Under the pieces are notes generated by a model that saw only the letters and a list, made by a program, of their open reading frames with translations, was not told the DNA's origin and did no database searches. The position numbers and the translations under genes are program-made. From the NCBI RefSeq assembly GCF_000003815.2, contig NC_049988.1:22644615-22708614 (forward strand): DNA of 64,000 nt, in the 5' to 3' direction. Position 1 is the first letter of the stretch. Every line of letters begins with the position of its first letter. Shown here piece by piece: positions 44,140 to 54,690 of the stretch. Source of the DNA: Branchiostoma floridae (lineage: Eukaryota; Chordata; Leptocardii; Amphioxiformes; Branchiostomatidae).

Positions 44140-44995
44140 GTAAGAACGAGATATAGATACAATATCACTGCATATAATGAACTATAGGGAGTAGAGGTCA
44201 TTCTTATGGTATGTGGGCTATACTTAATAGGCAGAAATGTATGACTTTTTAGGGTGACGAAAATGGGCATGGGGAGGGGGGCATCTTTACCCCCACGTAA
44301 ACAGAGGAAAACATTGTATTTGCTCCGTATCTTTTCCAAACAAATTATGAACTGGCCAGACCGCTGTCACCATGGTAACTGGAGGTGTAGCAGACACCAT
44401 GTGGTGTTCGGATACATTTAGGGCTAGATTATAATGAATGGTTTTGTGTAAGACTAAACAGATCTTGTTTAAGACAGCCAGTCTACCCAGCAAGAGCCCG
44501 ATAAATTTACTCAAGATGCCATTGGGGTTATTTAGGTCATTGGAAGAGTCTACTGTAAAATGGGTGGTGCTTTTATGAGGGGTGATTTGCTGTTGGCAAT
44601 CAAAAAGGGATTGGAGCTAAAATGAGATGTGAATTTTGATGAAAGTTAAAAAAAAAGAATACTAGTCCATTCTTGGGGATAGATTGCTTATTTTATCATC
44701 TCTAATTTATCACTTTCTGTCACCAGATACTTGTAATTAACGTGACTAGTACATAGAACGTTATATTGGAAACATATACATTTTGTAATTGCAAAAACAC
44801 AACAACCAGAAAACAACACCTAACCGTTTAGGCTTGACTTCATAAAGGTAAAAAGTTTGTTTACAAACAAACGTTATCTATCTAGTTTTGCTTGGCTTAT
44901 TTTATCTTCTCTACTAGATTTCTATTCCAGTAGGTTCTTCTTTTGATTGATCTTTCTCTCCTTTTCTTATATTTTTCTATTCCACTAGGTTCGAC

Positions 44996-46498
44996 ATGGC
45001 AGAAGCAAGTAATGGGTCTCCTACTGCTGTTCCCCAGAACGTCTGTGATGGGTCTCCTACTGGAGTTTTGTGTGTCAGGGATACAAGCACAACCAAAGAC
45101 AAACCCACAGCGAGAATAAACACTTCGGCCAGTCAACCGGTATCAAACACCGATGCAAAGCCCTACATGTGTGGGGAGTGCGGATACAGGACAGCATGGG
45201 GGTCTCACTTATCCCAACACATGAGAACACACACAGGGGAAAAAACATTCAAGTGTGACCAGTGTGACTATTCTGCTGCACAAAAATCCCACTTGGACAG
45301 ACATCTAGCCAAACACACCGGTGAAAAGCCCTACATGTGTGGGGAGTGTGGGTACAGGACAGTTCACAAGTCTGCCTTATCCAAACATATGAGGTCCCAT
45401 ACCGGTGAAAAACCCTACAAGTGTGACCAGTGTGATTATTCTGCTACACGAAAATACAGTTTAAACCAACATCTAGCCATACACACCGGTGAAAAGCCCT
45501 ACATGTGTGGGGAGTGTGGGTACAGGACAGTTCACAAGTCTGCCTTATCCAAACATATGAGGACCCATACCGGTGAAAAACCTTACAAATGTACCCAGTG
45601 TGATTATTCTGCTGCACGAAAACACAGTTTAAACCAACATCTAGCCATACACACCGGTGATAAGCCCTACATGTGTGAGGTGTGTGGGTACAGGACAGCA
45701 AAGAAGTCTCATTTATCCGAACATATAAGAACCCATACAGGTGAAAAACCTTACAAGTGTGACCAGTGTGACTATTCTGCAGCCAAGAAATGCGATTTGG
45801 ACCGACATTTAGCAAAGCACACTGGTGACAAACCCTACATGTGTGAGGAGTGTGGGTACAGGACAGCTCAGAAGTCTCATTTATCCGAACATATCAGAAC
45901 CCATACAGGTGAAAAACCCTACAAGTGTGACCAGTGTGGCTATTCTGCTGCACTAAAATCCAGTTTGGACCAACATCTAGCAAGGCACACTGGTGAAAAG
46001 CCCTACATGTGTGGGGAGTGTGGGTACAGAGCAGCTCAGAAGGCTGACTTAGCGAAACATATGAGGACTCATACCGGTGAAAAACCCTACAAGTGTGACC
46101 AGTGTGGCTATTCTGCTGCACTAAAATCCAGTTTGGACCAACATCTAGCAAAGCACACTGGTGAAAAGCCCTACATGTGTGGGGAGTGTGGGTACAGAGC
46201 AACTAAAAAGTGTCATTTAGCCGAACATATGAGAACCCATACCGGTGAAAAACCCTACAAGTGTGACCAGTGTGACTATTCTGCTGCACAGAATTCTACC
46301 TTGAACCAGCATTTAGCCAGACACACTGGTGATAAGCCTTACATGTGTGGGGAGTGTGGGTACAGGGCGACTAAGAAGTCTAACTTAGCGCGGCATATGA
46401 GAACGCACATAGGTGAAAAACCCTACAAGTGTGACGAGTGTGACTATTCTGCTGCAGTGAAATCTGCATTGGACCGGCATTGTAAAACACACCGCTGA
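44996..46498 (+). CDS. C2H2 zinc-finger protein, unit F (16 fingers)
   Basis: 500 aa from ATG 44996; acceptor at 44988/44989. Leader MAEASNGSPTAVPQNVCDG, then 16 intact fingers in strict CGYR/CDYS alternation, natural end DRHCKTHR-stop. This is the best-preserved member of the cluster. Helix position 2 is nearly always Ser; positions -1, 3 and 6 vary (for example QKSHLSE, VHKSALSK, LKSSLDQ). All fingers carry Tyr two residues after the second Cys instead of the usual Phe. Several finger pairs are near-copies, showing growth by two-finger units. Predicted nuclear DNA-binding factor; target unknown. Confidence 0.93.
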   Translation: MAEASNGSPTAVPQNVCDGSPTGVLCVRDTSTTKDKPTARINTSASQPVSNTDAKPYMCGECGYRTAWGSHLSQHMRTHTGEKTFKCDQCDYSAAQKSHLDRHLAKHTGEKPYMCGECGYRTVHKSALSKHMRSHTGEKPYKCDQCDYSATRKYSLNQHLAIHTGEKPYMCGECGYRTVHKSALSKHMRTHTGEKPYKCTQCDYSAARKHSLNQHLAIHTGDKPYMCEVCGYRTAKKSHLSEHIRTHTGEKPYKCDQCDYSAAKKCDLDRHLAKHTGDKPYMCEECGYRTAQKSHLSEHIRTHTGEKPYKCDQCGYSAALKSSLDQHLARHTGEKPYMCGECGYRAAQKADLAKHMRTHTGEKPYKCDQCGYSAALKSSLDQHLAKHTGEKPYMCGECGYRATKKCHLAEHMRTHTGEKPYKCDQCDYSAAQNSTLNQHLARHTGDKPYMCGECGYRATKKSNLARHMRTHIGEKPYKCDECDYSAAVKSALDRHCKTHR

Positions 46499-46850
46499 AG
46501 AACACGTGTGAGGCATGTTATTTCGGGACATCTTAAGGAGACTCCTTTATCTGGACTGATAGCGTACGAGTTTTTTTATGTTATCTTTTTTATGCTAGCT
46601 GAGCTAAAAAATAGTCTACAACATAGGCCATCTGCTAGTAGCAAATATATTATGCTGTATATGCAGCATTCAACATGCATGTAAGAAGAACACTCAATGT
46701 GCGTGTCTTATTTCAATATTTGAGAATAAGCCATCTCACAGTTACGAGCGTGCATCTGCTGTAGTGATGTCACCAGTTTTCAAAGTTCTATATCCGTCCC
46801 GTCTTTGTATTAAGGCAACGGCCTTCAGCATTTTGAAGACTCTGTAATCT

Positions 46851-47070
46851 TTAGTTGTGTGGAGTTTCCTGAGAAAGGCGGTTATGCCGACAGACACCTA
46901 AAGTCAGATTTGAGTCTTGAAAATGTCCAGGTGGAAAATAAGGCGCCCTCCTCGGGAAAGTCTTTCCAGTCTTTGATAGTACGCGGGAAAATGATCTCTG
47001 CCGATACAGTGTACTACTTTGAGTGGCTTGGTATGCGGCCGTGCGCATATGGCGGGAACACCGGACTGTT
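46851..47070 (-). pseudogene. LINE RT C-terminal remnant in 3' UTR of unit F
   Basis: Counterpart of 894-1214: STLYRQRSFS and frameshifted remains on the minus strand. Confidence 0.55.
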
Positions 47071-47183
47071 GGACTAAGTTGGGGCCTCGTCATGTGAAGC
47101 AGCCTGTGTGACATAAAATGTAGTTTTAGTGATTCATGGCTGATATGTAAGAACATAACTGATTACTGAAAATAAAGAAGTCT

Positions 47184-47189
47184 AATAAA
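47184..47189 (+). promoter_or_regulatory. Poly(A) signal AATAAA of unit F
   Basis: In CTAATAAAAGTACAGATTCC, followed by the conserved CATCGTCTCTTGTGTGG segment, about 690 bp after the stop. Confidence 0.55.
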
Positions 47190-47623
47190 AGTACAGATTC
47201 CATTCCATCGTCTCTTGTGTGGTAGGTGCACAATATTGTGCTGGCCGTACAAAGTAACAGGTCAGTTGTATTTTCTTGACATAACAGGCCACAATAATGT
47301 TGTATACTAGTATATATTTCAAAGTATGGCCCAGGACGAGCAGAAAGGAAGTTTTTGTAATGCATACCCGGTAAACCACGCCAAATTTTTACTGAACTGC
47401 ACAAGCTGCATATCCGGACAGATTTGTCCACTCAAACCTGGGTGGCCCACTAGCTACGTAAACATCTAGTTATTGTCGTACCTTGTGAAACACAAAGAAA
47501 GAAAGGAAGATGGAAGAAAATAAAAGATTAAAAGAAAGACATTTAAGTCCCGAAAGGCTGTCGGATAATAGCCAAAGTTGCTAAATTCAGATGAAAAGTA
47601 TAGGGTACCTGACTAATAGTGTA

Positions 47624-49352
47624 TCCCCATGTCCCCAGGAAAAAAGTGAGGCCACAATCCAACAAACCTTGGATAACACCCCAGATTCGCAAAGCTATGC
47701 GTAAGCGGTCTGAACTTTTTTCCAAGGCTAGGAGATCCAACTCCAATGAAGCCTGGGCAAAGTTCAAGAGGTGTAGGAAGGGCGTTAAGCAGAGAGTTAG
47801 GAAGGCCCATAGGGATTATGTCTCCAACTACCTGGAGTCTAACATCGAGGATAATCCAAAGGCCTTTTGGAGCTATGTCAAATCCATCAGACAAGACTCT
47901 ACTGGTGCGTCAGCCCTAAGACATCAGGGGGTGCTAACATCTGACCCCAAAGAAAAAGCCGATGCACTGGGGGCCCAGTTTGAGTCAGTGTTTACCAGGG
48001 AGGATAAGACCACCGTTCCTACCCTTGGCGAACCCAAAGCTCCAACTATCCCCTCCCTTAACATCACAGTGGAGGGGGTAGCCAAACAGCTCTCCTGTCT
48101 TAACCCCAGCAAGGCCACAGGACCAGACGGATTACCACCTCGCCTCCTGAAGACTGTAGCCGAACAAATTGCGCCAATATTACAGGTCATATTCTCCCAG
48201 TCAATATCTACGGGAGATGTTCCTGAAGATTGGAGAACAGCTAACATCGCTCCAATCTTCAAAAAGGGGGACAGAACCTTGCCATCAAACTATAGGCCGG
48301 TGTCTCTGACATCGGTCTGTGGTAAAGTGCTTGAACACATCGTGCACAGCCACATGATGAAACATCTAGACGCTCATGGCATTCTGTCCCCTGCGCAACA
48401 CGGCTTCAGGAAGGGTCTGTCCTGCGAGAGCCAGCTGGTGCTTACCCTCCAAGACCTGGCCAAGAACATGGACCAGAACAAACAGGTCGATGCCGCGGTG
48501 CTTGACTTTAATAGCAAAGCATTCGATACCGTGCCACACGAACGTCTGCTGAGCAAGCTCGAGCACTATGGTATTTCTGGCCTCCTTCAGTCTTGGCTTA
48601 GGGCCTTCCTTACGGAGAGAACCCAGAGGGTTGTCTTTGACGGTGGAACATCTAAAGCTGTCAAGGTCACCTCTGGAGTTCCGCAGGGTACTGTGTTAGG
48701 CCCTCTGCTATTCCTGCTCTATATTAACGACCTACCCGATTCCGTTGGCTCACATGTTCGACTGTTTGCTGACGATTGCTTGATTTATCGAACTATCAGC
48801 AAGCCTTCTGACGCACAAGGGCTGCAGTCTGACCTCGATGCGCTAACAGAATGGCAAAATCGTTGGCTCATGTCGTTCAACCCCTCTAAATGTCACATCC
48901 TCCATATCACCCGTAAAAAGCACCCCATCATAACTCAGTACTCCCTCTGTGGAGAAGCCCTTACCGGTGTTGATAGACTGGAAGCAGTTCAGCGAAGAGC
49001 AGCACGTTTTGTGATGCGGCGGTACCGCCGCACCTCCAGTCCAACTACAATGTTAGAAGATCTGCAATGGAACAGTCTACAGGCCAGAAGGAAGTCTGCC
49101 CGCCTTACCATGCTTTATAAAATGAAACATAACATTGTCCACACAGAAGGGTTGAGAGGAAAACTACAACCCGCCCCAACCCGAGCGAGACGTTCTCATG
49201 ACAGGCAGTTGGTTCGACCTGTCTGTAAGACATTGTACCGAAAGGCCTCTTTCTTGCCGCGCACTATAAGTGATTGGAACCTGCTACCACAAGTGGCTGT
49301 CGAAGCCTCTACCACTGACACGTTTGTGTCAATGGTCTCCGAGCGTATGTGA
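47624..49352 (+). pseudogene. LINE reverse transcriptase with internal deletion
   Basis: One open frame with RT motifs SKATGPDGLPPRLLK, APIFKKGDR, NYRPVSLTS, HGFRKGLSCESQ, LDFNSKAFDTVPHERLL (motif A with one extra residue; family form is DFSKAFDT), GVPQGTVLGPLLFLLYIND and active-site LFADDCLIY. After SLCGEALTGV it jumps to DRLEAVQRRAARF; about 80 residues normally present (HPYLGV... to WDPY...) are deleted. Ends SFLPRTISDWNLLP-like. Endonuclease missing. Inactive. Confidence 0.88.
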
Positions 49353-49439
49353 CAACCTAAAACCTTGGCCGGTGGCCTCGACCCTTGACCACCCATAAGC
49401 GACAGAATAATCAACGAGATGATTGCGGTCGCTTCAACC

Positions 49440-50062
49440 GGAAGAGGAAGAGAGGTGTTAAGTCCCACCCCTATCTTGGAGTACAACTGTCCGACGATTT
49501 GCGGTGGGACACCCATATCAACCACGCCACTAGCAAAGCTGGTAAGGTCCTAGGAGTCATTCGGCGCAACTTGACCCATTGTCCATCTAGGGTCAAGGCC
49601 ACTTGTTACAAAGCGCTGGTACGGCCCCACTTGGAATATAGTGCCATCGTCTGGGACCCGTACACCAACAAAGGGATACAGGCGGTGGAGGCCGTCCAGC
49701 GCAGGGCAGCCCGAGTGACCCTTAATGACTACCGGCAGACTAGCAGCGTGACACACATGCTTTCAGACCTGCAGTGGTGCCCTCTCTCCGAAAGGAGGAG
49801 GAACGCCCGCCTCACCTTTTTCTATAAAGTAGTCAACAATTATAATATTAACATAGACGCCAGCAATATTCTGAAGCCTGCCCAAGGGCGCACCCGGGGT
49901 AGTCACGACTTCAAATATCAACACATATTCGCACGCACCGACATCTACAAACACTCTTTTTTCCCACGCACAATTCCCGAGTGGAATGCCCTGCCTGGCA
50001 CGGTTGTAAGCGCTCCCAACGTTGAGCACTTCCGTGCCAGGCAGGCGGCCTGCCCGCCCTAA
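49440..50062 (+). pseudogene. Second LINE RT C-terminal piece
   Basis: Starts at GVKSHPYLGVQLSDDLRW and reads through VRPHLEYSAIVWDPY, EAVQRRAARV and HSFFPRTIPEWNALP to a stop at 50062. It contains the segment deleted from the upstream copy. The codons 49385-49440 are probably 3' UTR of the first copy read through. A C-run and GC-rich 3' tail follow. Confidence 0.8.
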
Positions 50063-50146
50063 CCCGGGAGCCTCAGCTCCCCCCCCCCCCTACTTTTGCC
50101 CCTCGCGGGGTCATTTGGGGGTATATATGCAGCTGCAGATAGTGTA

Positions 50147-50278
50147 GGCGGAACGTTCTGCACAATGATGGGTAAGCAGGTATCAAATGACCTTTCAACC
50201 TACAGTGCCACTCACCTTTCACCCCTTGCTGCTCCAGACAGACGCTTGCAGGAGGATAATAATCATCACTGGAAGCAG
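50147..50278 (+). promoter_or_regulatory. Inferred noncoding 5' exon/promoter of unit G
   Basis: Conserved block with CACCTTTCACCCCTTGCTGC; donor GCAG|GTAAGAAC at 50278/50279. It lacks the GATTGTGCGGAGGTA part found in other units (GGAGGATAATAATCATC instead), a 13-bp deletion. The LINE composite now sits directly upstream. Confidence 0.6.
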
Positions 50279-50901
50279 GTAAGAACGAGATATACATACA
50301 ACATGACGACATTATCATAAACTATAGGTGGTAGAGGTCATTTCTACAGTATGTGGGCTATACACTAGGCAGAAATATAAGACTTTGACAAAAGGTGACG
50401 AAAATGGGGGTGGGGAGGGGGGCATCTTTACCTTCACGGAAACAAAGGAAAACATTGTTTTTGCTCTGTTACTTTTATCCAAAGAAATAATGAACTGGCC
50501 GGACCGCTGTCACCATGGTAACTGGGTGTGTAGCAGACACCCTGTGGTATTCCGTTACATGTAGCAAGTATCAGGACAAAGCTCGAGGGGCTGGATTATG
50601 AATGTGTTTGTGTAAGACTAAACAGATCTTGTTTAAAACGGCTAGTCTACCCGACAGGCGACCGATAAATCTACTCAAGATGCCGCTGGGGTCATTTAGG
50701 TCATTGGGAGAGTCTACTGTAAAACAGATGGCACTTTTATGTCGGGTGATTCGCAATGAGCTGTAGCCAATCACATAGGTCTTGAAGCTGTGACTTTAGA
50801 CGATAGAGAAAATAAAACTGATTCCTTGGGAATAAACTGTTCATGGCATTATTTTTATCACTTACGGTCACTTTAAAGTGAACCTGATTAGTATATGTAG
50901 G

Positions 50902-50903
50902 AT

Positions 50904-50978
<75 letters not shown>
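50902..50978. repeat. (TA)n microsatellite in intron of unit G
   Basis: About 77 bp of TA with one interruption (TAAATA); longer than its counterpart at 23170. Confidence 0.95.
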
Positions 50979-50982
<4 letters not shown>

Positions 50983-51151
50983 AATTGCAAAAACACACAA
51001 ACAGAAACCAAAAAAACACACTCAATCGTAAATAGCTTTTTAGGCTAGACAATGTATATGTAAATATAAACATTATTTGCTTGCAGTCATCTAGTTTTAG
51101 ATAGTCTATTTCTTCTTTTCCAATATTTTTTTCTACTTCATTAGGTTCGAC

Positions 51152-51979
51152 ATGGCAGAAATAGGCAATAAGTCTCCTACTGCTGTTTCCCAGAACGTCT
51201 GTGATGGGTCTCCTTCTGGAGTTTTATGTGTCAGGGATGAAAGTAAAGCCAAAGATCAGGCAACAGCGATCAAAACCAGTTTGGTCAGTCATACCGGTAA
51301 AAAGCCATACAAATGTGACCATTGTGACTATTCTGCAGCAGATATGTCGACCTTGAACCAACATCTAGCCACACACACTGGTGATAAGCCCTACATGTGT
51401 GGGGAGTGTGGGTACAGGACAGCTAAGAAGTCTGAGTTATCCAGACATATGAGAACTCATACTGGTGAAAAACCCTACAAGTGTGACCAGTGTGACTATT
51501 CTGCAACAAGGAAATACCATTTGGACCAACATCTAGCCAATCACACTGGTGATAAGCCCTTCAAATGTGACCAGTGTGACTATTCTACTGCACGAAAACA
51601 CAGTTTACACCGACATCTTGCAAGACACACCGGTGATAAGCCCTACATGTGTGGTGACTGTGGGTACAGGACAGCTCGGAAGTACGATTTATCCACACAC
51701 ATGAGAACTCATACCGGTGAAAAACCCTACAAGTGTGATCAGTGTGACTATTCTGCTGCAGATAAGTCCACCTTGAACCGACATCTAGCCATGCACACTG
51801 GCGACAAACCCTACATGTGTGGGGAGTGTGGATACAGAACAACTCAAAAGTCTACCTTATCCCGACATATGAGAACCCATACAGGTGAAAAACCCTACAA
51901 GTGTGACCAGTGTGACTATTCTGCTGCACATAAGTCCAACTTGAACCAACATTTACAATTTACCCATGCACAGTGGTGA
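51152..51979 (+). CDS. C2H2 zinc-finger protein, unit G
   Basis: 275 aa from ATG 51152 after acceptor 51144. Duplicate of unit E with the same length, same leader (MAEIGNKSPTAVSQN) and same eight-finger order ending NQHLQFTHAQW. Compared with E, finger contact residues changed in places (second CGYR finger AKKSELSR versus AYKSDLSV), while E has the linker KAF in place of KPF. Predicted nuclear DNA-binding factor. Confidence 0.88.
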   Translation: MAEIGNKSPTAVSQNVCDGSPSGVLCVRDESKAKDQATAIKTSLVSHTGKKPYKCDHCDYSAADMSTLNQHLATHTGDKPYMCGECGYRTAKKSELSRHMRTHTGEKPYKCDQCDYSATRKYHLDQHLANHTGDKPFKCDQCDYSTARKHSLHRHLARHTGDKPYMCGDCGYRTARKYDLSTHMRTHTGEKPYKCDQCDYSAADKSTLNRHLAMHTGDKPYMCGECGYRTTQKSTLSRHMRTHTGEKPYKCDQCDYSAAHKSNLNQHLQFTHAQW

Positions 51980-52144
51980 TAAGCCCTACATGTGCGGGGC
52001 GTGCGGGTACAGGGCAGCTCACAAGTCTCACTTATCCCAACACATAAATACGAACACAGGTGAAAACCCCTACAAATGTGGGCAATGTGACTATTCTGCA
52101 AGAAGGAAAGCTGCATTAGATAAACATTCTAAAACCCACCGGTG
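51965..52144 (+). pseudogene. Out-of-frame last two fingers of unit G
   Basis: As after unit E: GDKPYMCGACGYRAAHKS (one CGEC changed to CGAC) and CGQCDYSARRKAALDKH, ending KTHR-stop, all in the frame not used by the upstream fingers. Confidence 0.85.
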
Positions 52145-52156
52145 AAGAACCAATAG

Positions 52157-52224
52157 GGGTTGTACTAATAGCTCCATGGAGCCAGTTACGTCGAGCCAGC
52201 TCCACGGAGCTATTAGTACAACCC
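52157..52224. repeat. 19-bp stem hairpin after unit G
   Basis: GGGTTGTACTAATAGCTCC at 52157-52175 pairs with 52206-52224. Stem sequence identical to that after unit E; one loop base differs (ATGG versus ATTG). Confidence 0.8.
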
Positions 52225-53985
52225 TGCGCCCAACCTACCAGCTATGTGGAGCCAGCTCAATGCACTTTGCCACGTTTCACGTCACTTTCAATAGAAATTT
52301 ATAGTTCGCTTTGAATGCATGTGGTGGAAATGCAATGAATCAGTTCTCAGTACAATTTTAGATACGCATCACTTCTCATATATATTGCAGAGAGTGTACC
52401 TATATTTTTGGCACGTAGCCAATAGGTTTTACTTAGGGAACATTTAGTAGAAAGCTCCTGTTTTGATTGTATTAAAGCTTCGGTTTGATCGTATTAAATC
52501 CATTATTTTTTTTTCTTCATATAAATTTCAGCTTTGCTTAGAATCATATATCTTACTCCAGGTCTTTGTTTGGATTGTGTATATGCTTGCAGTTTTACAT
52601 ATGGATAAAGCAATGGGCCCAAAACAACACGTTGTTTTACAAGTTTGATGAGTAGTGAAATAACACATGAGAAATGGTGAATGTCATGATGCATTATTGT
52701 ACAATTGTAGACACGCTTCAGTTCTCATATATATTGCAGAGAATGTACCCATATATTTTTTCAGGTAGCCAGAAGATTTTGTTTTACATAGGAGAGTCTA
52801 GAAAGTGATAAAATCGTGGTTTGTCAAATGCTTTACTACTTCTTCAATATACGTTTCCTAAAAACAGGAAACACAAAATGCGAGCGCTTAAAACTTGCAA
52901 CTTCATTGTTTTCATGGAAGACTGATTACTTTTTGTTGTTGTAGTAAACGAGGAAAATGTCTAATGCCATGATAACAACCTAGTATTTATAGATGGAAGG
53001 TCCTTTAAAAATTTTCTTTATAAAAGCTGGTATACTGTGCTCATGTGAGTCTGAACCACTGAAGAAACCATATTGGTCAAGCCGATCTGTGCATGTGTGG
53101 CACTAAACTAAAGTTACCAGCAGGAACTGCGGCTCCTGCTGTCTTACTAAGGGGTGACTGTGGCGAGAAAGATGTCGGTTAGCGTGAGGATCAGTCCGCT
53201 CTATATATGATAATTGTCCATCGTTTTGACATCATTAACAGTTTGTACCCAAACCTGTGTTCCACTCATGGCGTCTTTCTCTTTACCAAGGCAGCCCGGA
53301 CACACGTAAGTCCTGTTTTAGAACAAATCTTTCATACTTGTTCTTCCATCTGGAGGTTGCTTATTTTGCTTCAAAAGATGCTGTAGCAAAACTCCAACCA
53401 AGCAAACGGCTCCCCCTGGCGCCCAAGGTTATACTGCACCGTTAGGTAATCCCCACACTTGATAACATTTTGACATGAAAATAGAATTTATAAATAGACA
53501 AGCAAATAAAACAATGTTGCATTTATTCAACATATGTGTGACAGACTAAATTGATAAAATTTTACCCTGTAATTTTTATCAATTGATTGCAAACATTATT
53601 CCTTCCTGTAGCGCTGCATATCCGGACACATTCATTTGTCCAGTAGTACTCCACTCACAACAGGGTGGACCGCGGCAAATTCGATAATTGCGCTGTACTC
53701 ATACTGCTAATATTAACATTAGAATAATTCATTTCTCTTAAAAGACGGTCTATTACCGAATTATGATAATAAGCTTATAAAGCTTGTTTACATATAAAGA
53801 GACACATTATGTATAACGGAACACAGTGCATTATCAGTCACCAATGCAAGGCACACAATGTCTGAAATGTGATTACGTTAACAACTGATTATTTCTGTGC
53901 TATGTATAAAAGAGATGTGAAGGAAGGAAAATTAACAACGGAAAAAATTTAAAAAAACGGAAAGGTCGCATAACAAAGGGCAGCT
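52225..53985. other. Spacer between units G and H
   Basis: Matches 24466-26160 in order; no gene supported. The last 350 bp match the spacers before units B and D. Confidence 0.55.
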
Positions 53986-53989
53986 CCTC

Positions 53990-54143
53990 TGAAGTGTATG
54001 CGGAGAACGCTGCACACTGAATGTGGATAAGCAGGCAATAAATGACCTTTCACCCCACAGTCCCAGTCACCTTTCACCCCTTGCTGCTCCAGACAGACGC
54101 TTGCAGGATTCAGTGCGGAGGTAATAATCATCACTGGAAGCAG
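53990..54143 (+). promoter_or_regulatory. Inferred noncoding 5' exon/promoter of unit H
   Basis: Conserved block with CACCTTTCACCCCTTGCTGC; donor CAG|GTAAGAAC at 54143/54144. The intron (to 56793) is lengthened by the insertions at 54691 and 56226. Confidence 0.6.
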
Positions 54144-54690
54144 GTAAGAACGAGATATACATACAACATGACTGCATTATTATGAACTATAGGGGGTAGA
54201 GATCATTTCTATGGTATGTGTACGACATTGGACAGAAATGTAAGACTTTTCGGGATGACGAAAATGGAGGTGGGGAGGGGGGCATCTTTACCTTCACCGA
54301 AACAGGTCGGAAACAAAGGGGGAAAAGCTCTTCTACTTCCTATTTATCGTTTCCAAACAAATAATGAACTGGCCAGACCGCTGTCACCATGGTTACTGGA
54401 GGTGTATCAAACACCCTGTGGTGTTCGGTTACATGTAGCAAGTATCAGGACAGAGCTCGAGGGGCTGGATTATTAATATGTTAGTGTCTGGCTAACCAGA
54501 TCTTGTTTAAAACGGCTAGTTTACCCGACAAGCGACCGATAAATAGACTCAAGATGACGATGGGGTCGTTTAGGTCATTGGGAGAGTCTATTGTAAAATG
54601 GGAGGCGTTTTTATGACCGGTGATTGTTATGAGCGGTAGGCAAACACAAACGGCCTTTTAGGTAAAATGTCAAAGCTGTACACTTTGTGA

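Larger units (their letters stand above)
47624..50138 (+). mobile_element. Composite CR1/L2/Jockey-like LINE insertion
   Basis: An 8-bp duplication ATAGTGTA (47616-47623, 50139-50146) flanks the whole block, and the conserved 5' block of unit G resumes right after. Inside are two head-to-tail LINE pieces: a longer one with RT (to 49352) and a second C-terminal piece (49385-50062). Both belong to related families. Confidence 0.8.
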
